From Planococcus citri (lineage: Eukaryota > Arthropoda > Insecta > Hemiptera > Pseudococcidae), in contig NC_088677.1 in NCBI RefSeq assembly GCF_950023065.1, positions 35,113,230 through 35,177,229 on the forward strand: a stretch of DNA of 64,000 bases, written 5' to 3'. Positions 49,727 through 60,990 of this stretch are shown piece by piece (the stretch's first letter is position 1; each line of letters starts with the position of its first letter). The notes under the pieces were generated by a model. The model did not search any database. It saw nothing but the letters and a program-made list of their open reading frames with translations, and had not been told where the DNA came from. A program made the position numbers and the translations under genes.

Positions 49727-50350
49727 AAGTTCTGAAAATTGGTTTGAAAATTTATAAATTTGAAGACAATGGAAATTCTAAAAAAAATAATATGAAAATT
49801 TGTATTTAGAAACGCTGAGAATTCCAAAAATTGATTAAAAGTTCTGTAAGTTGCAGATAATGTGAACTTGAAAATTATATGAAATAAGTATTGTAATATT
49901 TATGAAGAAGATGAGAATTCTGAAAAATTGGAGGCAATGTAAATTCCAAAAATTGAGTAAACGTTTTACAATTTGTGAACAATATGAACTTGAAAATTGA
50001 ATTTGAAATTTTTTAATTTAAAGACAATACGAATTCTGAAAAATTATTCAAAATTTGACTATTTAGAGGCAATGTGAATTCTAAAAATTGATTGCAAATT
50101 TCCTAACTCAGCAGCAATGCAAAATTCTGAAAATTGATTGAAAACTTTATGAAATTGTAGCGATGGGGAATTCGGGAAATCGATTTGAAATTTTGTAAAT
50201 TTTAAAACAATGCAAACTATGAAAAACAACTAGAAATTTCTTAATTTAGAAGCAATACAAGCTTATAAATTATTCTGAAATACCTATTGTAATTTGGAAA
50301 ATATGAAAACACTGAAAAACAATTATTATTTTGAAGCAGTGAGAGTTTCA
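49727..50350 (+). repeat. Degenerate minisatellite, period 45-46 bp, about 14 units
   Basis: A word like GAATTCTGAAAATTGATT recurs at 49727, 49773, 49818, 49864, 49915, 49941, 49986, 50031, 50076, 50122, 50168, 50213, 50259 and 50304. Spacing is 45 or 46 bp except for one indel around 49915-49941. Units also share a GCAATG word just before and AATTT(A)GA just after. Divergence is high, so the array is old. Confidence 0.8.
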
Positions 50351-51071
50351 AAAATTCTCATCACTGTGACATGGTTGATTCACTTATGCACTACCTAGAT
50401 GTAATAACGGTTATAGCTGTAGAAAAGGCAGCTAGCTACGCACACTTTGCAGCTAAGCTTTGCTTAGCTGTCTAGTTTTTAGTTGAAATTTGTCCGACTT
50501 CATCCTGAAGTTGGGGGATCTAAGGTGAATTGGGACAACATTATGTTTTTTAAGAGGTTTTCGGAGTCGAAATTTTTGGTGAATTTAAAAAAAAAATCAA
50601 ATTCAAGCAAAAAGTGAGAAAAAATTGAAAAAAATCAGAATTTTAGCAAATTTACCTAGAAAGCTGAAATTTTAGATATACCCTATTTTCGACCTGCCAA
50701 ATCGATTGGAAATGGTTTCAAACCGATTTGAGCAGTTCTAGAGTCTCCAGCAGACTTTTAAAAATTTGAAATTTCCGCAAAATTTTGTTTTTTGGCCATA
50801 TTTTTTTTGTTAATGAACCGATACAACTCTAGAAGTGGAAAATTTGAATTCTACGTGAATTTTTAAAAAAGTACCACTCATTTTTAAAAAATCACAGGGA
50901 AATAACATTTTATCAGAAGTGGCAGATAAAAAGTGTCAGGTATTCGGAAAACGCCGCTCTATACGATGTCCAAACGTGGTTCGTCTGTGAGTATACTGAG
51001 TGACACTAAGTTTGTCTGAAGCTCAAAAAATTAGATTTGGCCAACTTCGACCCATTTGCCAGTAAATAAGT

Positions 51072-53422
51072 TTTAAAATACCACTTTTTTTTCTCCTGAA
51101 AAAAACCAGCTCTGAATACTTCAATTTTTTCCGATTCAGAAAGCCAGAAATCGTAAACCCTTCACGCCTCTAGGTAAACTAAAACCGTTTGGGTCATTTC
51201 AGTGGTTCTAGTAAAAAAAACTTGAAAGATGAATAAGCTACGAGTATGATCAAGTACACCTAAATTCGTATAATTACTCTCCTCTTCACGAAGAAAATAC
51301 ATAGCAACTATTGGAATTTTCCAGAAAAAATTCAGGTTCTTTCTTAGACAATTTTGAATCGAGCCATGCGAAGGTAGCACCAAAGTGCTAAATCATAAGA
51401 TATATTTTATTTTCATCATTCAGCTAGAAACTCGCCAATTTATAAACAACGTTTTGTAACGTTATTGGAGGTGTATTCATCTACTTCCTCAATAACGAAA
51501 ACAGCTTCTGGAAAAAGGGCAGAATGAAGACAGGAAAACTATGTAGGATTTTATAGACTCGCAGCGTCAGTTTCATCCGGCACACATCGTATTGTAATTT
51601 TATCGAGGAAACACGGTCCTTAATTTATTTCTCCAATAAAAAGTATTGAAATTGATTGGATTACTTGTAAAGTTATGCGAGACGAAGATAAATGAAGTAT
51701 TGCCCTAATTAACGACAATATTTTATCACACGTTTTGAACCCTGAACCGAAATCAGCAGGCCATGTCGACATATGCGGTACTTATTGGAATGATTTTCAC
51801 TCTCAAACAGAATTTTCGCTCTTTGTCGCTCGATTTTTTTTTCACTTTTATCTCGTTTGAAAACGTTAACTTTGCGTACCTACCTACAAGTTCTCATTTT
51901 ACGGAGATATTTTTCGAACGTGTATAATTAATTGGCAAATAACTTATTGCAACATGGTGCATACCAATGATCTTTGAAATTGTATTAGTGCGAATATAGT
52001 ACACCTTATACCCTACTTATCTATACCAACCCACTACCCAATGGCTTTACCTACCCACGTACATTGTATTAGAGAAACCGTGTGTACACGCTACGGGAAA
52101 AGAAAAAGTATATAGTCTACGTAAACGTTATTCTTGCGGAAAGTGAATTTACGTCATTAATATTGTTCAAACTATACTTCCAAAAAGTCTAATTTTCATA
52201 CCGCAACTTAAGTACGAAAAACCGCGCTACCACCACATAGTTTTAGTATAGAAGCGTGCGGTATCGTTATACACCTATTTATATGCAGGAGACTTCGCTT
52301 AATAAAAGTTATTTATTCTTTGTTGCGTTACGGCGGCGTCCTCGCAAGGCGAACTCGCAAAGTTTAGTAATTACGTAAGATTTGACGGTACACAGTAGAG
52401 CTTTTCCAAGGCTAAACCAACGAAACCCATGGATTGTGCTGCAGCGAGCCCGATGCTTAAATACCAATACGAAAAAAACCCCGAACCATCAACCAACGAA
52501 TTTCCTTTATCTTGCGGATCAGCATAGTTGGAACTTTCGAATGAACGCCACGCCAGCACCGACACTACTCGTATACCGACAGCGATGGGAAAAATTAAGA
52601 AAATCTAAACCCTTTGAGAGCCGCGGATGAAACGGCAAAGAAGAAACTTCTTGTCGTATACGTTATAAGATTTTTAATACGATACATTTAAAAAACGGCA
52701 ACCCAAAAAAAAAAGAAAAAAAAGAAAGAAGTTTCATTAGCATTCCTCAATTACCGCTTGACGAGTAAACGCGAGATATTTCACGAAATCCGATTAGTTT
52801 TTGTGTCGTGTTTCGTCATCTTCGAGCGAGAATATTAAAAAATTCGCTCTCAGAGTTTTGCCAACACTGCGAAGTGTCTCACGAATACGAAATTTAATAA
52901 CCTTAAATTTGCATATCGACAAATACAGAAAAATCCTTCGATAAAAGATTATAAAATACGCATCCTATAATAATTATACGTTTCAGCTAAAATTCCTTCG
53001 CTCGCGTCTTCTCTTATCATATCGTTTGGAGGATTTTTTCCTCGTTCGTCGTCGTATAGTGGCGAAATTTCCAATATCGCTTTTGAGTTGAAAAAAAAAG
53101 ACGAAAAGACCGAGAGAAAAATCGAAAATGAAAATCAAGTGAAATTATTTAGGTTAATGGTTTATAGAGCAATTTATTAAATCGTTTTCGATGCTATTTA
53201 ACCAAATAACCATTTTCAAACTTGAAGTACCACGTTGAATAAAATTTATTTGCCCGATACACCGGTAAAATGATACTGCTTTCGTATAATTAACTTCCTG
53301 ATATAATAATATCGAGTATAAAAGAATTGAATTACGATTTTGATATCCGATGATCGAGATATAATTTTTCGCATCCAGTTTTAGAGTGCGAATTTTTTTG
53401 ACGTTGGAAAATCTGAAGACGC
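51072..53422. other. No gene firmly supported
   Basis: Unique DNA with an A-rich run at 52705-52730. One minus frame (52371-52565) looks more protein-like than its neighbours and is discussed in the findings, but has no ATG at its start. Confidence 0.5.
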
Positions 53423-53426
53423 TTAA

Positions 53427-54715
53427 GGGTCATTCCACGTCAATTGAACCTAGAAGTGGTAGGGGGGTTCGGCGATTTTTTTGAATTTTTTCCTGTGGAA
53501 AGACCTTTTGAAGGGATGACCAATGGCGCAAATCGCAGCCCTCTAGCCCATCTTTAAAGGCAGCCAGGGGGTGTCAAAATTTTCAATGAATCTGAAATAT
53601 CATCCATTTCAGGAGTGGATTAAGATAACCGCAGGACCTACCAAAATGGAACATTTTCCCATAGTTAGGGGTTTTGAAATGCTTTTTGGTGATATCATAA
53701 AAATTAGTGTTGCCACTTTTTTTCGTACAAAAAATTAGCTCAGAAAGTTTTGAAACGTAGTTTTCATATCGTCCCGACTCTCAGAAATTTTGAAAAAAAT
53801 ATATTATGGACAACTTTTCATGCTGAATAACATAATTATTAAAAAATTGGGATGGTAACATGTTGCAAAGTTGATTTGAAAAAATTGAAAGTTTGCGAAA
53901 AAATGCGATAAGTTTTGATAGGTGAAGTTGATCCCTTTGACCCCTATTTTTACGCATCTGTTGAAAAAGTTGAAAAAACCCTTTCACTCGATGAAATGAA
54001 CTCCTCACAAAAAAAATCAAAACTTGAAAAAATTCAATTTTCAATTTCAAACATCAAAAAAAGTTTAATTCATTTTTTGAATCTTTCCGAATTTTGATTT
54101 TTTTGTGAGGAGTTCATTTCATCGAGTGAAATGGGGTTTTCCAACTTTTTCAACAGATACGTAAAAATATGTGTCAAATGGGTCAAATTCACCTATCAAA
54201 ACTTTTTTTCGTGTTTTAAATCAAAAAATCGCATTTTTTTTCGCAAACATTAAATTTTTTAAAATCAACTTTGCAACATGTTACCACCCCAATTTTTTAA
54301 TATGTTGTTCAGCATGAAAAGTTGTCTATATGTAGTATATTTTTTCAGAATTTTTGAGACTCGGAACGATATGAAAACTACGTTTCGAAACTTTTTGAGC
54401 TAATTTTTTGTACGAAAAAAAGTGACAACACTGATTTTTATGATATCACCAAAAAGCTTTTCAAAATCCCTAACTATGGGAAAATGTTTCATTTTGGTAG
54501 GTACCGCGGATATCGAGTAATCGATTGCTGAAATGGATGATTTTTTAGGTTCACTGAAAACTTTGACACCCCCTGGCTGCCTTTAAAAATGGGCTAGAGG
54601 GCTGCGATTTGCGCCATTGGTCATCCCTTCGGAAGGTCTTTCCACAGGAAAAATTTCAAAAAAAACGCCGACCCCCCCCCTACCACTTCTTGGTCCAATT
54701 GACGTGGAATGACCC
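53427..54715. mobile_element. Giant palindromic MITE with TTAA target duplication, 1289 bp
   Basis: The element begins GGGTCATTCCACGTCAATTG and ends with its complement CAATTGACGTGGAATGACCC, flanked by TTAA at 53423-53426 and 54716-54719. The two arms, about 610 bp each, are inverted copies that stay alignable almost to a loop of some 50 nt centred near 54071. TTAA duplications are typical of piggyBac and Kolobok superfamilies; the GGG terminus differs from the usual piggyBac CCC, so the superfamily stays open. Open frames inside (89 and 60 codons) are palindrome artefacts. Confidence 0.9.
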
Positions 54716-54719
54716 TTAA

Positions 54720-56889
54720 GCGATTGGTGAAATGGCAAAGTTGGATTGAAACAATAAGCTCATTATTTGAGTTCAGCATCTTCAAAAACGTATCATTCCG
54801 TACATTCGCGTGATTTTGAATTTTTTTTCAGATTTCGTCACCAAATTAGAGAGAGAGGTTGCCCCTTCAATTGAAAATGCCCATTCTGGAGAATGCAAAT
54901 TCCGAACTAGTATAGAAACTATGAAACTAACCATTACACAATTTTGAAGAAGTTCAATTTCCAAGACTAAACTTTCAATCTAAAATTTCAATTTACAACT
55001 TTTTAAATCTATGGTCAATATTTGCGTTGATCTATGTATGACCGTTTTCAAGAAATATTCACCATTAAAGTTCATTTTCCAGACTCGTAGGGGTGCTGAG
55101 AGCCAATTGAAAGTGTTTTTCTTTTTTGTTGGTTCGGAGGTGAGACTGTCTTTGAAAATTTGAACAAAATCGAAACACATGCGGTTAAAAACTCGGTCGA
55201 ACAAAAATACAAAGATTTACTATAGTAATCCTATCACGAGATGTCCAACAAAATTATCTCCCCTCTTTCATTCATTCCTTTTTCTCGGTAGCTAGGTTGC
55301 CTGCTTCAGTTTTAACTTACTCGTACTTACTTTAATTAAAACAATCCTCTCATTCAACCTTGAAAAAATAATCAATGACGGGATCAATCTCAACAAACCT
55401 CTGCAATCTTCATCGTTTCAAAAGTTGAAAATCCCATCAGCTTCCAGGCTTATTCCACCAACACACCACACAATTAATGTTACTTGATTACAAATAGAAT
55501 ATCTCTCGCTACATCGTGGTTGAAAAATTAACGAGATTTAACAAACGTGACTCCTTAATTCGTAAGTCGCATCGGTGCGTCGTGTAGGAGTAGTTGCATA
55601 CGTAACACATGTAAGGATTGAACTCGCGTACAAAGCGTAATTACGAAGTTGGAAACTTGAGATAATGGCATCCTATTGTAATGCACAGAGATTCGCTTCG
55701 TTTGAAATAAAAATTTCAGCGTGTAAGGATTACTCAGGCATGAACTCATCATTGATAGGGAAACGCGTACGCGTACGCCTTAAAAAGGCTCTGCGATAAA
55801 GCTCCATTACTCTCGTATAAAAGGAAAAACTCAAAACATGAAATAATTCGACGTTCGTTTCGCAGCAGTAGCAGTCTCATTCATCGTCTATCTTCTTTCC
55901 ATATTATATCAGCTTTAGTCTATGTTGACTCTTTCGTTTGTCATCGTCGTCGTCGTCATCCGTTCTCTTTGTACATGCATACTAAAAAAAAAGCACAATT
56001 TCTCGCAACGAACGACTTTAAAAGTACACACTGCTGAGCCACACCGCCCACAACAACGCTGATCCTTTCATCGTTCAAAAGAAACCTATAATGTGAAGAT
56101 CTTATTAACATCTTAATCTTCGCGAACTTTTGTCATTTTCTTCTCCGGAACACCTACCACCACCCGTGTCACCAGACCGACGATGGAGGCAGCAAGCTCT
56201 TTTCTTTTCGCCTCGCGTTAAAAAGCATTCAATAATAATCTCCGGCGTAATGTATTGTCGTCGAGTCGTACATTTCGAGCCAGACTAGAGTTAATTTTCG
56301 TTGCGACGACCGCATTGAAAATTCAAGTGCTTCCAAGTTCACGATAAGTAAATAGAAAATCTTCACCGCGGTGTATAAGTATAAGAAAACATCGAAACGT
56401 TAAAACGCATCAACGCCGATATTACTCGACTAATTACACCGCGCTCAGTTCTTTAATAGAGCGATAAAACGCTTAAATTTAAAGGATTCGTCGAGCGTTA
56501 CGTGTGTATCTTAAAGGCTTAAAAACCACACGAGCCTGATAACTTTTTCCAGACCAAGGTTTTCACGACGCGACGTTTGCGTATCAACATTATTGTTGAG
56601 CCGAGTTTCACATACAAAAGTGCCGGAAAAATACCCGACTTTGTTTTCGTTTCGTTTAACCATCGTATCGTCTAAAATAACTGCGCAGAGTTTAGCGATA
56701 GAGATATAAACGTGTAATACATCTATCACTTTTTGCCTCGATATAAACTACCCGCAAAAACGTAATAATGACTATGTTCAATCCTTTAAAAAGAGACTCT
56801 CAAAATCTCTCGATCGAAATGCAAGACTTCTGTAGACTTTTTGAGCACAGTGTTGGTCAAATTTTAGCGGTATTTTGCGATCTTTCGAT
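54720..56889. other. No gene supported
   Basis: Unique DNA with frequent CpG and a (CGT)n run at 55945-55957. Open frames of at most 78 codons. Confidence 0.5.
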
Positions 56890-57420
56890 TAAAAAAATTA
56901 GAATTTTTAGCAATTTTTGGCCACTAAATGAGAATTTCTGTAATTTCAAGCAAAAAAGTCAGTTTTTGACAGTAAGCAAGACTTCGACAATTTCACCAAA
57001 ATGAACAACTTTTTAGCAATTTTTCGCAAAAAGCAAGACCTTGAAAATTTTAACAATAAGCAGTCATTAGCAAAAAAATGACATTTTTTCACAGTTTTTG
57101 TCGAAAAAGCGAGACTTATTGCAATTTTTTGTTTTGGTGAAAAAATGAGACTTTTGAGGCCAACTTTCATACTACGCTAAACACATACCGGTAATTTTTT
57201 GAAAAAAAGTAAAATTGTTCATTTTGGCAAAAGTAAGACTTTGTTCATTTTAGCAAAAAACTGAAAATACGACACTTTTCGTCAATTTCTGTCATTAAAG
57301 CGATATTTGGGGGGGGGGGTGAAATTTTTTGCAAAAGTCGAAAAGAAACGATACTTGTTGGTAATTTTTACAATATAATAAGCGAAATTTTTAGCTATTT
57401 TTGGTAAAAAAAACAAGGCT
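56890..57420. repeat. Degenerate quasi-tandem repeats
   Basis: At least eight irregularly spaced copies of an AAAAAGCGAGACTT-like word alternate with CAATTTTT-like words (near 56968, 57028, 57107, 57139, 57228, 57270, 57335 and 57379). Spacing is 30 to 80 bp. A G11 run lies at 57309-57319. Open frames across it are low-complexity. Confidence 0.55.
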
Positions 57421-58283
57421 TCAACACTTTTCTGAATATGAAAAGATTTATAGAATTTTTATTTACCTACTTTCTGAAAAATTCAAAAACAAATTTGCAA
57501 AAAAATATTAATAAAGTGAAAAAATATTATAATTTTGAAAAAAAAAATGGAAAAATGATATTACTTAACATAAAGATGCTTCTTTCGTTTGTTTGTTTTT
57601 TTCGATTCCTCAACTTGAATTATTTCATTTTTCAAAACTTTTCATACAATACTTATACTTTTATAACTACAGATCATTTTCTCTTTACACATTCTTGCAA
57701 CGTGTAAGATTCTTTTATAACCTGGAAGAAATTTTTCGGTAACCAAAGGTTTGACCTCAGCAACCCACAGGTAATTAAAAACGAAACGTTCTTTTTTCAA
57801 TATAGAGAATTATAAAGTGGACGAATGGGCAAGTAGTATAGCTATAGACTAAATGAAATGAAACACCATCTCAATTTAAAATGCACTCTAACCGTGAACT
57901 ATTGTATACAAGCGCACAGTAGAAGTGCTAAAGGAATTCTAGCCTCCAACAATAGATCACTTTACAGATCTGACAAAGATCCGAAGAATGTGCTGCAAAA
58001 CTGACATTTTACAAGATTTACGAGCGAACACACCAAAAAACTAGAGCGAGATGATGTTAATGTTTCATTTCTATTGTACCTATTATTACATTCACAATAT
58101 TCCTAGCAAATCTTTGAATGATCACTCAGCATCATTGGTAAACGTTGTCGAGGACAGGAACAGGTATACAAGTGAGACTTTTCAACCAACATACTACCTC
58201 TAACCATCGTGTTTATTATAGCGAGTCGATTTTTTGTAATGAAGGATTCACGAACTAGGTTGTTAGTACTTCACAAAACTATG
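57421..58283. other. No gene or element seen
   Basis: AT-rich unique DNA; an 89-codon K/F/N-rich frame (57438-57707) is not convincing. Confidence 0.5.
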
Positions 58284-58291
58284 GTAATAAC

Positions 58292-58944
58292 TAGGGCTAG
58301 GATTTTTATGATAATGCTTTTTTTTTGTAGCAATACCCTATACGGCATAAATATATTTTCTTTGCGTTTCATTCCATTCTGAGGCGAATGGTGAAAGTTG
58401 ATAGTGCTTTTTTTTGCTTTTTTTGGGTGTAAATGCTTTAAAATGCTTATTTTGGGCCAAAAACGCAGAAAATTTTGCTTTTTTGGGGCTTTTTTTCATC
58501 GTTAGCGCTTTTTTTGGTAAAAAATTGGTAAAATTGAAGAAATTAGTTCCCAAAATACAAAAATTTATCATTTTATCAACTTTCGCACATTTTTGAAAAA
58601 AATGAATAATTTTTGAAAAAAGATCAGTTTAAAAAAACAAGAGAGAAAAAACTGAAAAATAACAGATTCAATTTTCATTTTTCAATTTTTATATTATTTT
58701 ATTTTTTTTCTAATTTTTAGTTTCAGTTTTTTCCTTTTTTTTTGATTTTCTTCTTTTTGTTCATTTTGGTTCATGTTGTACATATATTTAATGGGAGGTA
58801 CCTTGCTGGGTTTGAAAAAACCTTCATTTTGATATGTAACTTGGTCGGATTTGATAGCGCTTTTTTTTGCTTTTTTCTTACATTTTTAATGCTTTTTTAT
58901 AGCGCTTAAAACGTGTTTGATAGCGCTTAAAAATCCTAGCCCTA
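58292..58944. mobile_element. hAT MITE, 653 bp, perfect 8-bp target duplication
   Basis: The ends are TAGGGCTAGGATTTTTA at 58292 and its exact complement TAAAAATCCTAGCCCTA ending at 58944. Identical GTAATAAC flanks both sides (58284-58291 and 58945-58952). TAGGG-type termini with an 8-bp duplication identify the hAT superfamily. The interior is T-rich, with repeated AGCGCTT and TGCTTTTTT words. There is no transposase. Confidence 0.92.
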
Positions 58945-58952
58945 GTAATAAC

Positions 58953-60990
58953 TAATAATAAATTATTTGGAAGACATCCATTTCATGTTTCTTAATTTTG
59001 TTTGAGAGGCTTCATTTCTCTGAAAATTGTTTAAAATTCTTTATTATTCTATCGAAAAAATCACCCTCTGATTTTATGGATTATGACAAACGCAAAAATG
59101 ATTCCCTCTTCTCCCCTCCTTCTTTACTTCAAAACAACGTTCATTCGCTAGAAAATTTTTAAAATATATTTACGAAAAAAATTCATCACGAATTAAATGG
59201 AAAGAAAAAGGCATTAATGTAGAATTCAAGCCTTCAAGCAGAACTGGAACAGAATTTAAAAAGATTCCTAAAGCTCAATGATGAAAAAATTTCAACCTTT
59301 TATTTTTTCATTACAAAAAAATTCAGATAGAATTCCGTTCTTTTTCGCCGCTTTCCGTCCGTCCCTATCAATTACATACTGTTTGCGAATACAAATGACA
59401 AAATCACACATTTTCCCGAAAATGGCAACCCTGATTTTCAATTCGCGTTTCTCGAATACCTACGGGAAAAAATTCAAGGCTATTTCGACGGCAGCTTTTC
59501 ACCCTTGAAAGAGCGCGAATTTGATGAGAATAATATTGAAAAAATAATGCGATTTTATTCCGTCGCCGCGTCAATTTACGAGTTCGCAGACCTTTCACTT
59601 TTCGTTTAAGAAAAAATATTGAGTCCTCCTAAAACGAAGAGCCTACTTCATCGTATTTTTGTCGGGGAGTGAAAATTTCAAATTACATGTTCCTCAATTT
59701 GGCAGTGTACTCAGGTACGCGTTTTGGCAATTCGTGAAAATTTTTTCAATTTATCAACAAACTGGGTAATTTTTTTTCCAATTTGAAATAAATGAAATTT
59801 AAATGGATTTTTATCGTTTAAGAAAGTTTACCTTCTTTTCTGCGATGAAAAAGCTTCACAATAGAATATGTTCGTGCGAAATAGCTTTTGCTGCGTATAC
59901 CTTTTTTTTTTTTTTAGGATCAAATATTTGAAAAAACAAAAGGGAAAAAAGCCAAAAATACCAGGTTTATTAGGATAGAAAAATGTGCGTAACTCGTATA
60001 GATGTATCCGAATGGATTCGTCGTGTTTTCGGTAGTTTGACGTGCGTGTGGCTGCAACGGTGGCGCAAAAAAAACGCGATGAAAATCACGTACAAAAGTT
60101 TCCGCTTACGCATATAAATTGAACAATATTGTAACACGTTTTATTTACAAAATTACAACCCATTTTTCATTTTGTATAAATAAATTGAACAGCGGTAATT
60201 GAAGAACAATGGAATGATGACACGAATTATTACGTTGTTTAGAAATTGATGAAAAATACCTCGTAGCGCAAAAGCGTCAGTGTTTTATTTTGACTCGCGA
60301 GTTGAAGTGTTTATTGTGCGATGGTTTGCTTCGCATACATTCGAGACAACTCGACGAATATTGTACGTAGACTTATAGTACTATATACGATGAGTTAAGT
60401 AAGAGTATACGTACAATGAAGGCAACAGACATCAGTTAGTACACGAAGAAGAGCTATAGTACATGTACATAATATTATATTATGAAGCATATAAAGTACA
60501 CAACTTTGTATATGCGCAAAGAGTTTAATTGAAGGTGGAATATGACTTCAGGCTTGTTGGCAGTATAATTAACGTAATTTTGCTCGAAGATCGGTAAAGC
60601 GAAATTGCAAAACGACTTGGCTTGTTGATTGGGGTTAAAAGAGCGCCTTGCCTAGGTTTTGCAAAAGTAACCGTAACCACGATCGTTCTACCAACTCGAC
60701 CCCAACATTACACACGGTTTCTATCATGTTTTCACGTGTAAGCATATGTAGGTAGACAACATCATATTATATTAATTTTTCGAAACAAGAGTTTTCATAC
60801 GAGCAAGGGTAACATCAAGCTATGACGTTGATTCAATATTCTACACTTTTAGTCGGCGTTCGTAGCAAAAATCAAGAATAAGACATCACGCGTGTATGAA
60901 CCCCTAACGCAGTCATCCCACGATATCATTTAAATCCCCTCCCTCCTCTTTCGCAAATTTGAAGATCTTCATTTTGAAAAGGGGAAATAT
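58953..60990. other. No gene supported
   Basis: Unique AT-rich DNA with a T14 run near 59902-59915. Opposed open frames of 76 and 64 codons near 59278-59598 have no recognisable content. Confidence 0.5.

Larger units (their letters stand above)
48695..50475 (+). mobile_element. Helitron-like (HINE-like) non-autonomous insertion
   Basis: The left end has a perfect 7-bp-stem hairpin AGTGTGCGTAGCACACT (48695-48711). Its AGTGTGCGTAGC half recurs inverted as GCTACGCACACT at 50435-50446. Just after that lies a perfect 9-bp stem (CAGCTAAGC, TTT loop, 50450-50470) and then CTAG followed by T. Subterminal inverted repeats, a 3' hairpin, a 3' CTRR|T and an internal minisatellite fit non-autonomous Helitron/Helentron elements. 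The canonical 5' TC is not seen and the hairpin is closer to CTAG than usual, so the class is provisional. Confidence 0.55.
48530..51063. mobile_element. TIR element with 8-bp target duplication, split by an insertion
   Basis: ACTGGCAAATGGGGTGAAGT at 48530 is mirrored by ACTTCGACCCATTTGCCAGT ending at 51063. Flanks GAATAAGT (48522-48529) and AAATAAGT (51064-51071) match at 7 of 8 positions, suggesting an 8-bp target duplication. Removing the Helitron-like insertion (48695-50475) leaves about 750 bp of non-coding element. Its right part contains the segment shared with 8045-8230. Confidence 0.7.
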
